64,000 bases of DNA, taken from contig NZ_CP026124.1 of NCBI RefSeq assembly GCF_002902905.1, forward strand, positions 4,526,001 to 4,590,000, in the 5' to 3' direction. The first letter of the stretch is position 1; each line of letters begins with the position of its first letter. Positions 17,004-28,220 of this stretch are shown here, piece by piece. Under the pieces are notes generated by a model. The model had not been told where the DNA came from. It did not search any database and worked only from the letters and a program-made list of their open reading frames with translations. The stretch comes from Achromobacter sp. AONIH1. Lineage in GTDB: Bacteria > Pseudomonadota > Gammaproteobacteria > Burkholderiales > Burkholderiaceae_B. Position numbers and translations under genes: made by a program.

Positions 17004-17909
17004 TCAGGCCTTGGGCGGCGGCAAGGGAATGAACTCCGTCTCATCGCCCGGCACCGTCTGGCCGAAACGATCGCGCTGCCAGTCCTCTTTGGCCTGCTCG
17101 ATGCGATCCTTGCTGCTGGACACGAAGTTCCACCAGAGGAAGCGGGGACCGTCCAGCGGTTCGCCGCCCAGCACCGCGTAGCGCGCATCGCTCACCGCGC
17201 GGATCTGCACCGGCCTGCCCGGCGCGAACACGACCAGGCGGCCGCTTTCGAACACCTGCCCCTCGACCTCGATCGAACCCGTGGCCAGATAGGCCGCGCG
17301 CTCTTCATGCTCGGCCGGCAGCACCAGGGTCGAGCCCGCGCGCATCTGGATATCCCCATAGAACAGCGGCGACAGCGTCTTGACGCTGGAAGTCTTGCCG
17401 AACAGCTCGCCGGCCACCACCTGGGCGCGCACGCCCTCGCCTTCCACCACCGGCTGCGCGTCCAGCCCGTAATGGACGAAACCGGGATCGGTCTCCTCGT
17501 GCTGCTTGGGCAGCCCCACCCAGATCTGCAGGCCACAGAGCCGCTGATCAGCCTGCCGGCTTTCGGGCGACGAGCGCTCCGAGTGCACGATGCCCCGGCC
17601 CGCCGTCATCCAGTTCACCTCGCCCGGCAGGATGGTCTGCGTATGCCCCGCGCCATCGCGATGCACCATCGACCCTTCGTACAGATATGTGACCGTGGAC
17701 AGCCCGATATGCGGATGCGGCCGCACATCGATGCCGCTGCCAGCCCTGAATTCGACCGGCCCCATATGATCCAGGAACACGAAAGGCCCGACGGTGCGCT
17801 TCTGCGCCGAAGGCAGCGCCCGCCGAACCTCGAATCCGCCCAGATCGCTGCTGCGCGGCACCACCACCGTTTCAATCTGGCTCGCGCCGTCATCAGACAA
17901 GGTCGTCAT
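17004..17909 (-). CDS. Pirin family protein (long form)
   Basis: A 301-aa bicupin of the pirin family. The metal-binding N-terminal cupin shows VRPHPHIGLSTVTYLYEGSM and AGRGIVHSE, giving the three-His/one-Glu ligand set; a second cupin domain occupies roughly residues 170-280. Some pirins act as quercetin 2,3-dioxygenases or as redox-sensing regulators; which applies here cannot be told. The start at 17909 (MTTLSDDG) has GGGAGAG at suitable spacing; ATG 17915 is an alternative. It is the second of two tandem pirins, separated by a copy of the dispersed repeat. Confidence 0.85.
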   Translation of the reverse strand: MTTLSDDGASQIETVVVPRSSDLGGFEVRRALPSAQKRTVGPFVFLDHMGPVEFRAGSGIDVRPHPHIGLSTVTYLYEGSMVHRDGAGHTQTILPGEVNWMTAGRGIVHSERSSPESRQADQRLCGLQIWVGLPKQHEETDPGFVHYGLDAQPVVEGEGVRAQVVAGELFGKTSSVKTLSPLFYGDIQMRAGSTLVLPAEHEERAAYLATGSIEVEGQVFESGRLVVFAPGRPVQIRAVSDARYAVLGGEPLDGPRFLWWNFVSSSKDRIEQAKEDWQRDRFGQTVPGDETEFIPLPPPKA

Positions 17910-18008
17910 GGTCATCTCTCCCATTTGAATCCTGCAACCACATTCCATCTTAGTAATACCCGACACCACACGCCACCCATCAACAGTGGCACGCCCTCCC
18001 CCCATCGG

Positions 18009-18077
18009 GGCCGCACGGATCCGGCTCTGCCGGTCCGTAGCGGCGCCCCTGGGGGAAGCGCGCAGCGCTCGGGGGGG
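18009..18077 (-). repeat. Dispersed multi-hairpin intergenic repeat, copy 2
   Basis: Begins within three bases of the upstream pirin stop (18081) and reads on the minus strand as CCCCCCGAGCGCTGCGCGC, then a shortened CCCCCAGGGGC hairpin and CCGGCAGAGCCGG. Same orientation relative to its gene as copies 1, 3, 5 and 6. Confidence 0.8.
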
Positions 18078-18080
18078 CCT

Positions 18081-18779
18081 CTACTTCAAGTCAAACACCA
18101 GCACTTCGGCGTCCTTGCCGTTCGACAGCTTCACGGCGACCTCATCGCTGAGCGCCAGCGCGTCGCCGGCCTTCAGCGTCTGGCCATTGGCGACGATCTC
18201 GCCCCGGGCCACGTGCACCCAGGCACGACGCCCCGCCGCCAGCGGCAGCTCGGCGCTTTCATCGCCGTCGAACAGGCCCGCATACAGCCGCGCGTCCTGA
18301 TGGATCTTCATCGAGCCCTCGGCGCCATCCGGCGACACCAGCGCCTGCAGGCGGCCGCGCTTCTGCGCATCGCTGAATTCACGCTCCTCGTACTCCGGCG
18401 CGATGCCGGCCACGTCAGGCTCGATCCAGATCTGCAGCAGATGCGTTTCGGCATCCGGCAGCGGGTTGAACTCCGAATGCAGCACACCCCGGCCCGCGCT
18501 CATGCGCTGCACGTTGCCCGGCCGGATGGTCGAGCCGCTGCCCATGCTGTCCTTGTGGGCGACGGCGCCGTCGAGCACATAGGTGATGATCTCCATGTCG
18601 CGGTGCCCATGGGTGCCGAAACCGCGACCCGCGGCGATGCGGTCATCGTTGATCACGCGCAGCGCGCCGAAGCCCATGTGCGCCGGATCGTAGTAGTTGG
18701 CGAAGGAAAAGGTGTGGAACGAGTCGAGCCAACCGTGGTTGGCGTGGCCCCGTTCGGCGCTGCGGCGGATGGTAAGCAT
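18081..18779 (-). CDS. yhhW: Pirin family protein, YhhW type
   Basis: A 232-aa pirin, the length of E. coli YhhW, which has quercetin 2,3-dioxygenase activity in vitro. The N-terminal cupin carries GTHGHRDMEIITYVLDG and SAGRGVLHSEFN, supplying the His/His/His/Glu metal ligands; the second cupin covers about residues 140-230. It starts after CAGGAGTCAGCC. It is divergent from a LysR regulator, 163 bases away, which is the likely controller. The 3' end abuts a dispersed repeat. Confidence 0.85.
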   Translation of the reverse strand: MLTIRRSAERGHANHGWLDSFHTFSFANYYDPAHMGFGALRVINDDRIAAGRGFGTHGHRDMEIITYVLDGAVAHKDSMGSGSTIRPGNVQRMSAGRGVLHSEFNPLPDAETHLLQIWIEPDVAGIAPEYEEREFSDAQKRGRLQALVSPDGAEGSMKIHQDARLYAGLFDGDESAELPLAAGRRAWVHVARGEIVANGQTLKAGDALALSDEVAVKLSNGKDAEVLVFDLK

Positions 18780-18941
18780 GGCTGACTCCTGTTTCAATAA
18801 AATGAATGGTTGTGACGTACCTTCTGGCGGGAATCGCCGTGCGGTTTCTGGCTGCACAACCGGCATGAGTGATATTCTGCGCCTGATGGCGGCCGGTTTT
18901 GTCGCCCGTTTTTGAAGACAACGTTCATAAATTTTGAATGC

Positions 18942-19874
18942 ATGGTCATGACCCCGCTCTCCCAGCCCATCACTCCCGAGCTGCTGACCCTGGTGGACGC
19001 CATCGCGCGCCACGGCAGCTTCGCCAAGGCCGCCCGCGAACAGGGCAAGGTACCCTCGGCCGTGACCTACGCCATCCGCAAGCTGGAGGACGGGCTGGAC
19101 GTGCTGCTATTCGACCGCAGCGGGCAGCGCGCACGGCTCACCCCGGCCGGCGAGGCGCTGCTGCGGGAAGGCCGCCACCTCCTGCAATCGCTCGACGACC
19201 TGGCCTGCCGCGTCAAGCGGATCGCCACGGGCTGGGAGGTGGAGCTGCGCATCGCCGTCAGCGCCGTGCTGCCCTGGCGCCCGCTGTATGACCTGATCGA
19301 GGAATTCCAGGCGCTGGGCAGTGCCACCGCGCTGCGTTTTTCCACCGAGGTGCTGAGCGGCAACTGGGACGCGCTGACCTCCGGCCGCGCCGATCTGGTC
19401 GTCGGCGCGGGCGCGGCCGGCGAGCCGACCGGTCCGTATCGCTCTCAGGCCATGGGCCAGGTGCAGTTCGCGTTCTGCGTGGCCGCCAGCCATCCGCTGG
19501 CGTCGCTGGACCGCCCGCTGGGCCCGGCCGATCTGAACCGCTATAGCTCGGTGGTGGTGGCCGATACCAGCCGCGGCCTGCCGCCGCAGACGCGCGGGAT
19601 CCTGTCGGAGCAGCCCGTGCTGGTCATGCCCACGATGCAGGCCAAGATTGACGCGCAGGTGCGCGGCCTGGGCTGCGGCTATCTGCCGGTGACGCTGGCC
19701 GCGCCGTATCTGGCGCAAGGCCTCCTGACGATCTGCGAGACGGAGGAAGGCATGCCCCTGACGGAGCATGTGGCCTACGCGTGGCGCGCGGAGCCGCCGG
19801 GCGAGGCATTGAAGTGGTGGCTGGAAAAGCTCAAGTCGCCCCGGCTGTGCGAAAGCCTGCTCGGGCTGGGTTGA
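18942..19874 (+). CDS. LysR-family regulator divergent from pirin
   Basis: A LysR regulator of about 310 aa with helix-turn-helix FAKAAREQGKVPSAVTYAIRKLE (residues 28-50) and a C-terminal sensor domain ending in VAYAWRAEPPGEALKWWLEKL. Several ATG codons (18912, 18942, 18948) could start it; no clear ribosome binding site decides, and 18942 or 18948 best fits the usual length. Related divergent LysR-pirin pairs suggest that it controls the pirin genes, but the inducer is unknown. Confidence 0.82.
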   Translation: MVMTPLSQPITPELLTLVDAIARHGSFAKAAREQGKVPSAVTYAIRKLEDGLDVLLFDRSGQRARLTPAGEALLREGRHLLQSLDDLACRVKRIATGWEVELRIAVSAVLPWRPLYDLIEEFQALGSATALRFSTEVLSGNWDALTSGRADLVVGAGAAGEPTGPYRSQAMGQVQFAFCVAASHPLASLDRPLGPADLNRYSSVVVADTSRGLPPQTRGILSEQPVLVMPTMQAKIDAQVRGLGCGYLPVTLAAPYLAQGLLTICETEEGMPLTEHVAYAWRAEPPGEALKWWLEKLKSPRLCESLLGLG

Positions 19875-19901
19875 AGGCGGGCGCGATGCCGCGCCCGTGC
19901 C

Positions 19902-21403
<1,502 letters not shown>

Positions 21404-21404
<1 letters not shown>

Positions 21405-22468
21405 CAGTGTGCGGGCTCCATCGGAAGGACCAGGCGGAACTCGGTGCGCCCGGGCCGGGATTCGAATTCGATGATGCCGCCGTGCTGCTGCACGAAGTCC
21501 TGAGCCAGGCTCAGGCCCAGTCCCGTGCCGCCGGCACGGGCTGTCACCAGCGGATGGAAAATGCGGTCGCGGATGTGCTCGGGCACGCCCGGACCGTTGT
21601 CAATGATCGAGAGCACCAGCGCCAGCCGGTGCTGCCGGTGCGCCAGCATGACCTGCCTCGCCACCCGCGTGCGCAGCGTCACCAGGCCATGCTCCACGCC
21701 GGCGTCCCTGGGACGCGCCACCAGTTCCTGCGCGGCGTTGCGGGCCACGTTCAGCACCGCCTGCATCAGCCGGGCCGCATCGCCCTTCAGGTCGGGCACG
21801 GAAGCGTCGTAGTCGCGCAGCAGCGTGATCTCGTCGCGAAACTCGGCCTGTATCAGCGCGCAGACGCGCTCGCAGATCTCGTGGATGTTCACCGGCCGCG
21901 CGTTCAGCGGCACGCGCTGCGGTCCGCTCAGGCGGTCCACCAGCGCCTGCAGGCGGTCGGCTTCGGAAATGATGACCTGGGTGTACTCGGCCAGCGCCGC
22001 GTTGGGCAACTCGGCCTCCAGCAACTGGGCGGCGCCGCGCAGGCCGCCCAGCGGATTCTTCACTTCATGCGCGAGATTGCGCAGCAATTCGCGGTGCGCC
22101 TCGATCTCCTCGACCAGGCGATGACTGCGATCGGCCAGCACGCGCTGCTCGATCTCGCGCGCCTCGATCAGCACGGGCCAGCGCTGGCCCGTCAGCCCGA
22201 CGGTCGTGACCGACACTTCCACCGATTCCATGGCGCGGCGCAGGAACGCCAGCTGCCTGACGTCGGCATAGCGGCCGCCGGCGGCGCGATCGATGGAGGA
22301 CTGTATGTGCTCGGGGCTGTCGAACAGCGTGGCGGCCGACTGCCCGCACAGCTGCTTGCGCGACCGCCCGAACAGATCCTCGGCGGCGGCATTGGCGTAT
22401 TCGATGTGGCCGCGCCCGTTCACCAGAAAAACGGACGTGGCGAGCAGGTCTAGAGCTTCTACATTCAT
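21404..22468 (-). CDS. ntrB: Nitrogen sensor histidine kinase NtrB
   Basis: A 354-aa soluble two-component kinase. An N-terminal PAS domain (VFLVNGRGHIEYANAAAEDLFG) is followed by the H-box RNLAHEVKNPLGG, N-box ARNAAQ, and ATP-binding boxes DNGPGVP and GGTGLGLSLAQ. It phosphorylates or dephosphorylates NtrC according to PII (GlnB) state. The start at 22468 (MNVEALD) is the usual NtrB N-terminus; it lacks a strong Shine-Dalgarno sequence. It overlaps ntrC (TGATG) and lies 251 bases downstream of glnA, with two hairpin structures in the gap. Confidence 0.95.
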
Positions 22469-22520
22469 CTCAGTTACCCATCGCGCTACGCGCCACCCGC
22501 AACGCAAGAAATCAACACAA

Positions 22521-22576
22521 CTCCATCCGGAGCGCGGCAAAGCCGGCCAGGCCGGCCCGCCGCAAACCCGATGGAG
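22521..22576. repeat. Large inverted-repeat structure between glnA and ntrB
   Basis: Nested stems: CTCCATC/GATGGAG outside, GCGGC/GCCGC in the middle, and a perfect GCCGGCC-A-GGCCGGC core. It has no U-tract. In the glnA-ntrB transcript it would form a strong hairpin that may dampen read-through from glnA into ntrBC. Confidence 0.5.
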
Positions 22577-22637
22577 ACAAACGACTCAAGGGAGGAGACA
22601 ACGCCACGACTCGGCAGAGCCCTCCCCACCCCAGGCA

Positions 22638-22713
22638 GCGCGGAGCCGGCTTTGCCGGTCCGCTGGCTGCGCCCCCTTGAGGGGGAAGCGCCGAAGGCGC
22701 TTCGGGGGTGGGC
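22638..22713 (-). repeat. Dispersed multi-hairpin intergenic repeat, copy 3
   Basis: Starts about six bases after the glnA stop (22720) and reads on the minus strand as CCCACCCCCGAAGCGCC, then CCCCCTCAAGGGGG, and CCGGCAAAGCCGG. Three hairpins in a row, as in the other full copies. Confidence 0.85.
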
Positions 22714-22719
22714 GTCACC

Positions 22720-24132
22720 TCATAGGCTGTAGTACATGTCGAACTCGATCGGGTGCGTCGTCATGCGCAGACGGTTCACATCGCCCATCTTCAGGTCGAT
22801 GTAGGCGTTGAGCATGTCGTTGCTGAACACGCCGCCACGGGTCAGGAACTCGCGGTCCTTGTCCAGGGCTTCCAGCGCTTCTTCCAGCGAGGCGCACACG
22901 GTCGGGATCTTGGCGTCTTCTTCCGGCGGCAGGTCGTACAGGTTCTTGTCGGCCGGATCGCCCGGGTGGATCTTGTTCTGCACGCCGTCCAGGCCGGCCA
23001 TCATCAGGGCCGAGAAGGCCAGGTACGGGTTGGCCAGGGGGTCCGGGAAGCGCGCCTCGACGCGGCGGCCCTTCGGGTTGCCGACGTAGGGGATACGGAT
23101 CGAGGCCGAGCGGTTGCGGGCCGAGTAGGCCAGCTTGACCGGGGCTTCGTAGTGCGGAACCAGGCGCTTGTACGAGTTGGTGCCCGGGTTGGTGATGGCG
23201 TTCAGCGCGCGGGCGTGCTTGATGATGCCGCCGATGTAGTACAGCGCGAAGTCCGACAGGCCGGCGTAGCCGTTGCCCGCGAACAGGTTCTGGCCGTCCT
23301 TCCAGATGGACTGGTGCACGTGCATGCCCGAACCGTTGTCGCCGACGATGGGCTTGGGCATGAAGGTGGCGGTCTTGCCGTAGGCGTGAGCCACGTTATG
23401 AATGATGTACTTGGTGATCTGCGTCCAGTCGGCGCGCTGCACCAGCGTGCTGAACTTGGTGCCGATTTCCAGCTGGCCGGCGCCCGCCACTTCGTGGTGG
23501 TGCACTTCGACCGGCACGCCCATCTGTTCCATCAGCAGGCACATTTCCGAACGCATGTCCTGGAACGAATCGACCGGGGGCACGGGGAAGTAGCCGCCCT
23601 TGACCGAGGGACGATGGCCGGTGTTGCCGCCTTCGAAGTCCAGGCCGGTGGACCAGGAGGCCTCTTCCGACTTGATCTTGACGAAGGTGCCCGACATGTC
23701 GGTGTTCCAGGTCACGCCGTCGAACACGAAGAATTCGGGTTCCGGACCGAAGTAGGCGGTATCGCCCAGGCCCGAGGACTTCAGGTAGGCTTCGGCGCGC
23801 TTGGCCAGCGAGCGCGGATCGCGGTCATAGCCCTTCAGGTCCGAAGGTTCGACCACGTCGCAGGACAGGATCAGCGTCGGCTCTTCGCGGAACGGATCCA
23901 TGTTGGCGGTGGACAGGTCGGGGATAAGCAGCATGTCCGAGGCTTCGATGCCCTTCCAGCCGGCGATCGACGAACCGTCGAAGGCTTGCCCGCTTTCCAG
24001 CTTGTCTTCATCGATCGCGCTCGTGGGCACGGACACGTGGTGCTCGCGGCCCACGGTGTCGGTAAAGCGGAAGTCGACGAATTTGACTTCGTTGTCGGCG
24101 ATCTGTTTCAGGACGTCTTTCGGGCTTGCCAT
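22720..24132 (-). CDS. glnA: Glutamine synthetase type I
   Basis: A 470-aa GSI-beta that makes glutamine from glutamate, ammonia and ATP. The beta-grasp N-terminus ([20 protein letters not shown]), metal/ammonia-site motif [12 protein letters not shown]-site block [20 protein letters not shown], and the adenylylation site Tyr in NLYDLPPEE are all present, so activity is expected to be controlled by GlnE adenylylation. A perfect sigma-54 promoter and an NtrC site lie upstream. It is followed by a dispersed repeat and then ntrB-ntrC. Confidence 0.97.
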   Translation of the reverse strand: MASPKDVLKQIADNEVKFVDFRFTDTVGREHHVSVPTSAIDEDKLESGQAFDGSSIAGWKGIEASDMLLIPDLSTANMDPFREEPTLILSCDVVEPSDLKGYDRDPRSLAKRAEAYLKSSGLGDTAYFGPEPEFFVFDGVTWNTDMSGTFVKIKSEEASWSTGLDFEGGNTGHRPSVKGGYFPVPPVDSFQDMRSEMCLLMEQMGVPVEVHHHEVAGAGQLEIGTKFSTLVQRADWTQITKYIIHNVAHAYGKTATFMPKPIVGDNGSGMHVHQSIWKDGQNLFAGNGYAGLSDFALYYIGGIIKHARALNAITNPGTNSYKRLVPHYEAPVKLAYSARNRSASIRIPYVGNPKGRRVEARFPDPLANPYLAFSALMMAGLDGVQNKIHPGDPADKNLYDLPPEEDAKIPTVCASLEEALEALDKDREFLTRGGVFSNDMLNAYIDLKMGDVNRLRMTTHPIEFDMYYSL

Positions 24133-24192
24133 GTCATCTCCATTAGATAAAAGGGTCGAGGGCGCTGCCGCTCGACTGGCATGAAAGAGGGA

Positions 24193-24208
24193 AGCAATAA
24201 GCGTGCCA
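24193..24208 (-). promoter_or_regulatory. Sigma-54 promoter of glnA
   Basis: On the minus strand TGGCACG-CTTA-TTGCT is an exact match to the -24/-12 consensus. It lies about 60 bases upstream of the glnA start codon. Confidence 0.92.
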
Positions 24209-24260
24209 GGTTTGGCCTCAGGGAATCCCCGGGGACAACGGCGAGTAAGAAGGAAAATGT

Positions 24261-24277
24261 AGCACCAATATGGTGCA
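24261..24277 (-). promoter_or_regulatory. NtrC binding site upstream of glnA
   Basis: TGCACCATATTGGTGCT contains the perfect GCACC-N5-GGTGC dyad of NtrC enhancers and lies about 65 bases upstream of the -24 element. A weaker partner (GCACC-N5-GGGGC) lies at about 24295-24310. Confidence 0.85.
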
Positions 24278-24303
24278 AAAGATGGGGCATGAACGCCCCA
24301 TCT
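24277..24303 (-). terminator. hemW terminator, overlapping the glnA enhancer region
   Basis: AGATGGGGC pairs with GCCCCATCT around a six-base loop; on the minus strand TTTT follows. It is 14 bases after the hemW stop and touches the NtrC site on its other side. The plus strand also has a T-tract (TTTTTT at 24310-24315). Confidence 0.75.
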
Positions 24304-24316
24304 TGGTGCTTTTTTG

Positions 24317-25534
24317 CTACAGGAACATTTCCTGCAGATCGTTCAGGAAGCGCCAGCCCAGGGAGGTCGCCTGCAGGCGGGTGGGATCGGCGTCCAGCAG
24401 GCCGCGTTTGGCCGCTGCCTCCAATTGGTGCGCGATGACGGCCAGCGACAGGCCGGTGCGCTCGCTGAACAGGGTCGCCGCCACGCCGTCCTTCAGGCGC
24501 AAGGCGTTCAGCATGAACTCGAAGGGCAGCTCGTCCGGCCCGACCTGTCGGCTTTCGGCCAGATGGCTGCCGTCGCGCGCGGCGGCGGCCTGCATCCAGG
24601 ATTCCGGGTTGCGCAGGCGCGCCTCGCGCACGATGCGATCATGGAAAGACAGCTTGCCATGCGCGCCCGGACCGATGCCCAGGTAGTCGCCGAATTCCCA
24701 GTAATTCAGGTTATGACGGCAACGCGCGCCCGACCGGGCGTAGGCGGACACCTCGTAGCGCGCCAGGCCCGCCGTGGCCAGCTCGGTTTCGACCAGGTCC
24801 TGCATGGCGGCGCTGGTATCGTCGTCCGGCAAATCCTCGGGCGGGAACTTGGCGAACACCGTGTTCGGCTCCATCGTCAGGTGATAGAGCGACAGATGCT
24901 CGGTGCCGAAGGCCAGCGCCTGGCGCAGATCGTCCGTACAGGCCGCCAGCGTCTGGCCCGGCAAGGCGAACATCAGGTCCAGGTTGACGCGCGACACGGC
25001 GCGCTGCGCCATCTCGATCGCGGCGCGGGCCTGGGCGGCGTCGTGGATGCGGCCCAGCTTCTTGAGCTGGACGTCATCGAAGCTCTGGATGCCCAGCGAA
25101 AAGCGCGTCACGCCGCTGGCGGCATAGTCCCGGAAGCGGCTGGCCTCGGCGGTGCCGGGGTTGGCTTCCATCGTGATCTCGGCGTCCGGCCACAGGTTCA
25201 GGCAGGCGCGCAACATCGCCAGCAGCTCGTCCAGCCCGGCGGCCGACAGCAGGCTGGGCGTACCGCCGCCGATGAACACCGACACGACCTGCCGGCCCCA
25301 GATGCCGGGCAGCGCCTGTTCCAGATCACTGCGCAGCGCGTCCAGGTAGGCGCGTTCCGGAATGCCCTCTCCCGGCGCGGCGTGCGAATTGAAGTCGCAG
25401 TACGGGCATTTGCGCACGCACCAGGGCACGTGCACATAGAGCGACAGTGGCGGCAGGCTGGTCAGGGCGGAGCCCGTCGCCAGGCGCGGGCGCGAAGCGC
25501 CCGATTCAGCGCGGATGGGAATGGTGATGGACAT
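24317..25534 (-). CDS. hemW: HemW heme chaperone (radical SAM)
   Basis: A 405-aa radical SAM protein, formerly annotated as oxygen-independent coproporphyrinogen oxidase-like; HemW binds and delivers heme. It carries the cluster motif [10 protein letters not shown], the [10 protein letters not shown] glycine motif, and the ITMEANPGT and SLGIQSFDD blocks. The start at 25534 (MSITIPIR) is the last ATG before homology. It follows rdgB by 35 bases and is probably cotranscribed. A terminator lies just downstream. Confidence 0.92.
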   Translation of the reverse strand: MSITIPIRAESGASRPRLATGSALTSLPPLSLYVHVPWCVRKCPYCDFNSHAAPGEGIPERAYLDALRSDLEQALPGIWGRQVVSVFIGGGTPSLLSAAGLDELLAMLRACLNLWPDAEITMEANPGTAEASRFRDYAASGVTRFSLGIQSFDDVQLKKLGRIHDAAQARAAIEMAQRAVSRVNLDLMFALPGQTLAACTDDLRQALAFGTEHLSLYHLTMEPNTVFAKFPPEDLPDDDTSAAMQDLVETELATAGLARYEVSAYARSGARCRHNLNYWEFGDYLGIGPGAHGKLSFHDRIVREARLRNPESWMQAAAARDGSHLAESRQVGPDELPFEFMLNALRLKDGVAATLFSERTGLSLAVIAHQLEAAAKRGLLDADPTRLQATSLGWRFLNDLQEMFL

Positions 25535-25569
25535 GCTGCGATGCGGATGCAGGAAGGGCGGCGCGCCGC

Positions 25570-26193
25570 TCAGGCCTGGTTGAGCTTGCCCAGCAGCTCG
25601 CGCAGCGCGCGGGCGCGGTGGCTGACGCTGTTCTTTTCGGCCGGGTCCAGCGAGGCGGCGGTCAGGCCCAGGTCGGGCAGGTAGAAATGCGGATCGTAGC
25701 CAAAGCCGTTGGCGCCCTCGGGCTGGTCGATGATCTCGCCATGCCAATGGCCTTCGCCGATGAGCGGACACGGATCGTTCTCGGCCCGCACCAGCGCCAG
25801 CACCGCCACGTACCAGGCGCGCCGGTCGGCCAGGCCGGCCAGCTTCTGGACCAGCAACGCGTTGTTGGCCAGGTCGGATTTCTCGCCGCCATGCATCTTG
25901 GCGTAGCGCGCCGAATACACGCCGGGCGCGCCCTGCAGCGCGGCCACGCACAGGCCGGAGTCGTCGGCCAGGGCCGGCAGCCCCGTCAGGCGGCTGGCGT
26001 GGCGGGCCTTGGCCAGCGCGTTCTCGATGAAGGTGACGTGCGGCTCTTCGGCCTCGGGCACGCCCAGCTCGCCCTGGGGCACCAGCTCCATGCCCAGCGG
26101 GGCGAACAAGGCGGAAAACTCACGCAGCTTGCCGGCATTGTTGGACGCCAGCACCGCGCGGCGCAGCGATTCGGGAATCTTGGGGGAAGTCAT
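25570..26193 (-). CDS. rdgB: dITP/XTP pyrophosphatase RdgB
   Basis: A 207-aa Ham1 family enzyme that hydrolyses non-canonical purine nucleotides (XTP, dITP, ITP) to monophosphates. Signatures are VLASNNAGKLREF (substrate loop), ENALAKARH, ALADDSGLCVAAL and GFGYDPHFYLPD, plus the C-terminal SHRARALREL. The start at 26193 (MTSPKIP) is used; the longer frame to 26358 covers sequence lacking family similarity. It has no clear ribosome binding site and a -10-like TACAAT only seven bases upstream, so a leaderless message is possible. rph, its usual neighbour, is 6.4 kb away. Confidence 0.93.
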   Translation of the reverse strand: MTSPKIPESLRRAVLASNNAGKLREFSALFAPLGMELVPQGELGVPEAEEPHVTFIENALAKARHASRLTGLPALADDSGLCVAALQGAPGVYSARYAKMHGGEKSDLANNALLVQKLAGLADRRAWYVAVLALVRAENDPCPLIGEGHWHGEIIDQPEGANGFGYDPHFYLPDLGLTAASLDPAEKNSVSHRARALRELLGKLNQA

Positions 26194-26209
26194 GGCGGCA
26201 TTGTAAGGG
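26192..26209 (-). promoter_or_regulatory. 18-bp element shared by rdgB and rph upstream regions
   Basis: CCCTTACAATGCCGCCAT is identical here and at 33411-33428. It includes a -10-like TACAAT. At rdgB it runs into the ATG start codon. Confidence 0.5.
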
Positions 26210-26363
26210 AGCCGGCCGCCGCCGCCCTGCCCGCCCCGGCGTGCCATGCCGCTGTTGCGCCAGCGCAGGAAGAATGATGAATATGGCAATCGCGCAACAA
26301 GACCGACATATTTTATTGTCACTATGGATAATCTTGTCACTGATCGTATCTGACGCACCGGCG

Positions 26364-28220
26364 ATGAACTCTCTTCACGCTTTGCCCCGGCCGGTTGCGG
26401 CCGGCGCTCCCCATTCCATTCCGGCAGTGGGGTCTGGTCACGCCAGTCTGGCCGGCATCTTGCGCGAACGCCTCCTGCAACCCCGCTTCCAACCCGTCAT
26501 CGACCTGGCCCAAAGCCGCATCTACGGCCATGAAAGCCTGATACGCGGCCCGTTGGACTCGGCGCTGCACTTTCCCGACGCCCTGTTTGCCGAGGCCCGC
26601 CGCCAGGGCCTGCATCCCCAGCTGGAACTGGCCAGCTTCCGCGCCGGCGCCCATGGCTTCCATGAAGCACGTGCCCAGGGCAAGCTGTTCCTGAACCTGT
26701 CCGGCTCCGCCCTGATCCATTACTGGACGCTGTGGGGCGACGAAATGCCGCTGCGGCTGCTCAAGGATTGCGCGCTCGAACCCACCAGCATCATCGTCGA
26801 GCTGACCGAGCAGGATCCTCTGTCCGAACACATGGCCGCGCTAGGCGGTGCCTTCGCCTGCCTGCGCGACTACGGCATGCGCATCGCGCTGGACGACTAC
26901 GGCGTGGGCAATTCCAACCTGCAGCTGTGGGCCGAGATGCAGCCCGATCTGGTCAAGATCGACCGCTACTTCTTCCGTGGCATCGGCCAGGACGACCGCA
27001 AGCAGAACATGGTGCGCGCCATCCTCAAGGTCGCCCAGCACCTGGGCACCGCCATCGTGGCCGAAGGCATCGAGACGGCCGAGGACCTGGCCGTGGTACG
27101 CGAGCTGGACATCCGCTACGCCCAGGGCTGGCTGCTGGGCCGCCCCGAAGAGGCGCTGCTGACCGAGCTGACGCAGCCGCTGCGCGATTCGCTGCGGGTG
27201 CGCACGCCCACGCCGCTGGCCCAACGCTCGGCGGGCGGCACCGCCGCCAGCCTGAAGGTCGAGGCGCCCGCCGCCCTGCTGGACAAGCACACCAATGACG
27301 ACGTGCACCGCCTGTTCATGGAACACAAGCACCTGCACGCCGTGGCCGTGATCGACGCCGACAACCGCCCGGTCGGCATCATCAACCGCCGCGATTTCTC
27401 CGAGCACTACGCGCAGCGCTACACGCGCGAGCTGTTCGGCCGGGACACCTGCTCCACCTTCATGAACGGCGAGCCGGTGCTGGTCGATCTGAACGTATCG
27501 ATCGACCAGCTCAGCCACGTACTGATCTCCGAAGACCAGCGCTACCTGATGGACGGGCTGATCATCACCCGCGACGGCCGCTACGACGGCCTGGCCACCG
27601 GCGAGACGCTGGTGCGCTCGGTCACCGAGATGCGCATCGAGGCCGCCCGCTACGCCAACCCGCTGACCTCGCTGCCCGGCAACATCCCCATCAGCCGGCA
27701 CATCGCCACCCTGCTGGACGACGCCGAGGACTTCACCGTCTGTTATGGCGACCTGAACAACTTCAAGCCCTTCAACGACGTCTATGGCTACTGGCGCGGC
27801 GACGACATGATCCTGCTGACCGCCGAGGTCATCAAGCGGCATTGCGATCCGCTGCGCGACTTCGTCGGTCATGTCGGCGGCGACGATTTCGTGGTGCTGC
27901 TGCGCAGCCCCGACTGGATGGAGCGGGTGCAGCGCATCATCGCCGAATTCAACGACCGTGCCGTGGACCTCTACGACGACGAAGGCCGCCGCAACGGCGG
28001 CATCGAGGCCGAGGACCGCTACGGCGTGCCGCGCTTCTTCCCCTTCGTGACCCTCGGCGTGGGCGCGCTGACGGTCACGCCTTCCCTATGCGAGCGCATC
28101 CGCCCGGAGGACATCGCGTCGGCCGCCGCGCACGTCAAGCACAAGGTCAAGCATGGGAACCTGTCGCTGGTGAGCGAGCGCTATGGCGGCGGATCCCTGG
28201 CGCAGCTCGCCGGCGGCTGA
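26364..28220 (+). CDS. EAL-CBS-GGDEF cyclic-di-GMP protein
   Basis: A soluble protein of about 618 aa with the order EAL (about residues 35-270), CBS pair (about 290-420), GGDEF (about 440-600). The EAL domain keeps catalytic positions: ESL in [33 protein letters not shown] and QGWLLG. The GGDEF loop is GGDDF, with [10 protein letters not shown] upstream. CBS domains usually bind adenine nucleotides, so it may couple energy state to c-di-GMP levels. The start at 26364 (MNSLHAL) is chosen over 26241-26283. Its 3' end overlaps the convergent chemoreceptor gene by 135 bases. Confidence 0.88.
   Translation: MNSLHALPRPVAAGAPHSIPAVGSGHASLAGILRERLLQPRFQPVIDLAQSRIYGHESLIRGPLDSALHFPDALFAEARRQGLHPQLELASFRAGAHGFHEARAQGKLFLNLSGSALIHYWTLWGDEMPLRLLKDCALEPTSIIVELTEQDPLSEHMAALGGAFACLRDYGMRIALDDYGVGNSNLQLWAEMQPDLVKIDRYFFRGIGQDDRKQNMVRAILKVAQHLGTAIVAEGIETAEDLAVVRELDIRYAQGWLLGRPEEALLTELTQPLRDSLRVRTPTPLAQRSAGGTAASLKVEAPAALLDKHTNDDVHRLFMEHKHLHAVAVIDADNRPVGIINRRDFSEHYAQRYTRELFGRDTCSTFMNGEPVLVDLNVSIDQLSHVLISEDQRYLMDGLIITRDGRYDGLATGETLVRSVTEMRIEAARYANPLTSLPGNIPISRHIATLLDDAEDFTVCYGDLNNFKPFNDVYGYWRGDDMILLTAEVIKRHCDPLRDFVGHVGGDDFVVLLRSPDWMERVQRIIAEFNDRAVDLYDDEGRRNGGIEAEDRYGVPRFFPFVTLGVGALTVTPSLCERIRPEDIASAAAHVKHKVKHGNLSLVSERYGGGSLAQLAGG

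Noticed and set aside
25535..25951. N-terminal extension of hemW into rdgB
   Set aside because: The extra residues are out-of-frame rdgB; HemW homology starts at the ATG at 25534.
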